A stretch of DNA of 64,000 nt from Macropodus opercularis. Its lineage: Eukaryota; Chordata; Actinopteri; Anabantiformes; Osphronemidae. Made by a program: the position numbers and the translations under genes. The notes below the pieces were generated by a model that was not told the origin of the DNA, did no database searches, and saw only the letters and a program-made list of their open reading frames with translations. Location: positions 1 through 64,000 of the forward strand of contig CM061094.1 in assembly GCA_030770545.1 (NCBI GenBank). The letters are read 5' to 3'. The number at the start of each line of letters is the position of its first letter. Position 1 is the stretch's first letter. Below, in pieces: positions 61,842-64,000 of the stretch.

Positions 61842-64000
61842 CACCTATCCTCCGATAAGTGGGCGAATTCTTTGTCCCTTCCGGAACACAAACAACACAG
61901 TAACAATCATTTGAACAAGTGTTTCAATGAATGGCTGACAACTGACCTGTCTCCTAAGGAACTGACTCAATTAAACCACCAATCCTACGATTGGTAGAAA
62001 ACTGTTCTGTCTCCTGAGGAAGTCAGGTCTAGAGGTCAGAGGCATCTGAAACACCAAACCTATGATTGGTGAAACACTGTTTTGTCTCCTGAGGAACTCA
62101 ACTCATAGAGACATAGTCAATGAAATCACGAAACCTACGATTGGTGAAACACTGTTTTGTCTCCTGAGGAACTCAACTCACAGAGACATAGTCAATGAAA
62201 TCACGAAACCTACGATTGGTGGACAAATGCCGTGTCACTTGTGGAACACAAATAGCAAAGTCAAATTCAATTGAAACACCGATCCAATGATTGCTTTATG
62301 ACTGACCTGTCTCCTACGGAACCGAGTCAGTTGAACCACCAATCCTACGATTGCTGGACAACTGTCCTGTCTCCTAAGGAAGTCAGGTCAAGAAGTCAGA
62401 GGTATCTGAACCACCAATCCTACGACTGGTGGACCACTGCTCTGTCTCCTGAGGAAGTCAGGTCTAGAGGTCAGAGGCATCTGAAACACCAAACCTATGA
62501 TTGGTGAAACACTGTTTTGTCTCCCAAGGAACTCAACTCACAGAGACATAGTCAATGAAATCACGAAACCTACGATTGGTGAAACACTGTTTTGTCTCCT
62601 GAGGAACTCAACTCACAGAGACATAGTCAATGAAATCACGAAACCTACGATTGGTGGACAAATGCCGTGTCACTTGTGGAACACAAATAGCACAGTCAAA
62701 TTCAATTGAAACACCGATCCAATGATTGCTTTATGACTGAGTTGTCTACTACGGAACCGAGTCAGTTGAACCACCAATCCTACGATTGCTGGACAACTGT
62801 CCTGTCTCCTAAGGAAGTCAGGTCAAGAAGTCAGAGGTATCTGAACCACCAATCCTACGACTGGTGGACCACTGCTCTGTCTCCTGAGGAAGTCAGGTCT
62901 AGAGGTCAGAGGCATCTGAAACACCAAACCTATGATTGGTGAAACATTGTTTTGTCTCCTGAGGAACTCAACTCACAGAGACATAGTCAATGAAATCACG
63001 AAACCTACGATTGGTGAAACACTGTTTTGTCTCCTGAGGAACTCAACTCACAGAGACATAGTCAATGAAATCACGAAACCTACGATTGGTGGACAAATGC
63101 CGTGTCACTTGTGGAACACAAATAGCAAAGTCAAATTCAATTGAAACACCGATCCAATGATTGCTTTATGACTGACCTGTCTCCTACGGAACCGAGTCAG
63201 TTGACCCAACAATCCTACGATTGCTGGACAACCGTTCTGCCTGCCGAGGAAGTCAGGTCAAAAAGTCAGAGGTATCTGAACCACCAATCCTACGACTGGT
63301 GGACCACTGCTCTGTCTCCTGAGGAAGTCAGGTCTAGAGGTCAGAGGCATCTGAAACACCAAACCTATGATTGGTGAAACATTGTTTTGTCTCCTGAGGA
63401 ACTCAACTCACAGAGACATAGTCAATGAAATCACGAAACCTACGATTGGTGAAACACTGTTTTGTCTCCTGAGGAACTCAACTCACAGAGACATAGTCAA
63501 TGAAATCACAAAACCTACGATTGGTGGACAAATGCCGTGTCACTTGTGGAACACAAATAGCACAGTCAAATTCCATTGAAACACCGATCCAATGATTGCT
63601 TTATGACTGACCTGTCTCCTACGGAACCGAGTCAGTTGACCAAACAATCCTACGATTGCTGGACAACCGTTCTGCCTGCCGAGGAAGTCAGGTCAAAAAG
63701 TCAGAGGTATCTGAACCACCAATCCTACGACTGGTGGACCACTGCTCTATAACCTGCGGAACACAAGGAATAGAGCCAGAGACATTTCACCCACCAACTC
63801 AATGACTGGAGAACAACTGCTCTGCTCCCTCTGTAACTCAGGTCAAGTAGTAGGCGTCAATGGAACCACAGACGACTGCTCTGTACCTTGACAAACTCAA
63901 AAACAACAAAGCGTTATTAAAAACACCTATCCTCCGATAGGTGGGCGAATGCTTTGTCCCTTCCGGAACACAAACAACACAGTAACAATCATTTGAACAA
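61842..64000. repeat. Long cassette copy 5: 2082 unit, then a partial unit
   Basis: A 2082-bp unit with three 435-bp modules, matching 31276 at offset 30566, then 77 bp of the next unit (from 63924) cut by the window edge. The middle module has three clustered changes (GTTGTCTACT for CCTGTCTCCT at 62741-62750). AATAGCAAAGTC is private to this copy (near 62254 and 63122). Confidence 0.9.

Larger units (their letters stand above)
51514..64000. repeat. Higher-order satellite array, right part
   Basis: Same satellite, same orientation and same unit vocabulary as the left part. It resumes exactly where the left part stops once the solo LTR and one CTCAA copy are removed. It runs to the window edge, so the array extends beyond the window on both sides. 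It holds units of 702, 777, 839, 852, 1124, 1199 and 2082 bp. Confidence 0.97.

Noticed and set aside
114..63579. About 130 recurrent open frames of 60-95 codons on both strands as genes
   Set aside because: They repeat in register with the satellite, overlap one another on opposite strands, have no recognisable domain, and change frame or close with single-base variants. They are shadows of repeat structure.
1..64000. CRISPR array
   Set aside because: Repeats are regular, but there are no unique spacers between short identical repeats, the monomers are contiguous and degenerate, and no cas gene is present.
1..64000. Centromere protein B box
   Set aside because: I looked for the TTCG....A..CGGG pattern in representative units and did not see it. 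A centromeric role remains possible but has no support from this motif.
1..64000. Telomeric, rDNA or tRNA-derived repeat
   Set aside because: No TTAGGG-type tracts, no rRNA-like sequence, and no convincing internal pol III A/B boxes or cloverleaf in the monomer or the LTR.

Overview
This 64 kb window is almost entirely one eukaryotic satellite array, broken only by a solo LTR of a retrotransposon at 50642-51513. I found no protein-coding gene, tRNA, rRNA, CRISPR array or bacterial-type operon. The short open frames (60-95 codons) recur in step with the repeats and are by-products of repeat lengths divisible by three. The LTR has the TG...CA ends, 5-bp target duplication, T/G-rich body and late polyadenylation signal of a vertebrate element. 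Its sequence resembles, from memory only, LTRs of teleost Ty3/Gypsy-like elements, so a fish genome is a reasonable but unproven guess.

The satellite is nested. (1) The base element is a monomer of about 75 bp (some copies about 60-62 bp). Its core is an inverted CCAAT-type stem (CCAATC-CTAC-GATTGG) followed by a CTGTCTCCTGAGGAA-like block. (2) A 75-bp monomer is present in 1-3 tandem copies at one place in each unit. (3) A 435-bp module of several monomers is present in 0-3 copies. (4) These make higher-order units of 689-2082 bp, each starting at one landmark hairpin (CACCTATC-CTCC-GATAGGTG) followed by TTCCGGAA. Seventy landmarks occur, giving 69 complete units. With the 877-bp LTR plus target duplication removed, the 69 lengths sum exactly to the landmark-to-landmark span (62,936 bp). 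All but one fit 689 + 13a + 75b + 435c. The exception, at 59524, is a 1124-bp unit with a 285-bp internal loss. (5) Runs of units are themselves duplicated at multi-kb scale.

Layout: 1-9465 is mixed 1124-, 702- and 852-bp units. Long cassettes with a 1647- or 2082-bp unit start at 9466, 17166, 31276, 43058 and 61842. At 18813-25919 two unit types alternate strictly. At 36466-42280 there is a recent 2945-bp tandem duplication. Roughly 14.35-24.4 kb is duplicated at about 40.2-51.9 kb, differing by one 777-bp unit and by the LTR. The rest (51640-64000) returns to mixed units and includes partners of the 2-4 kb and 29.8-33.4 kb regions.

No cellular system is encoded that I can see. The interest is in the array: its stepwise length rules, two interleaved unit types, a stem kept by paired changes, and an LTR insertion that can be dated relative to the duplications.
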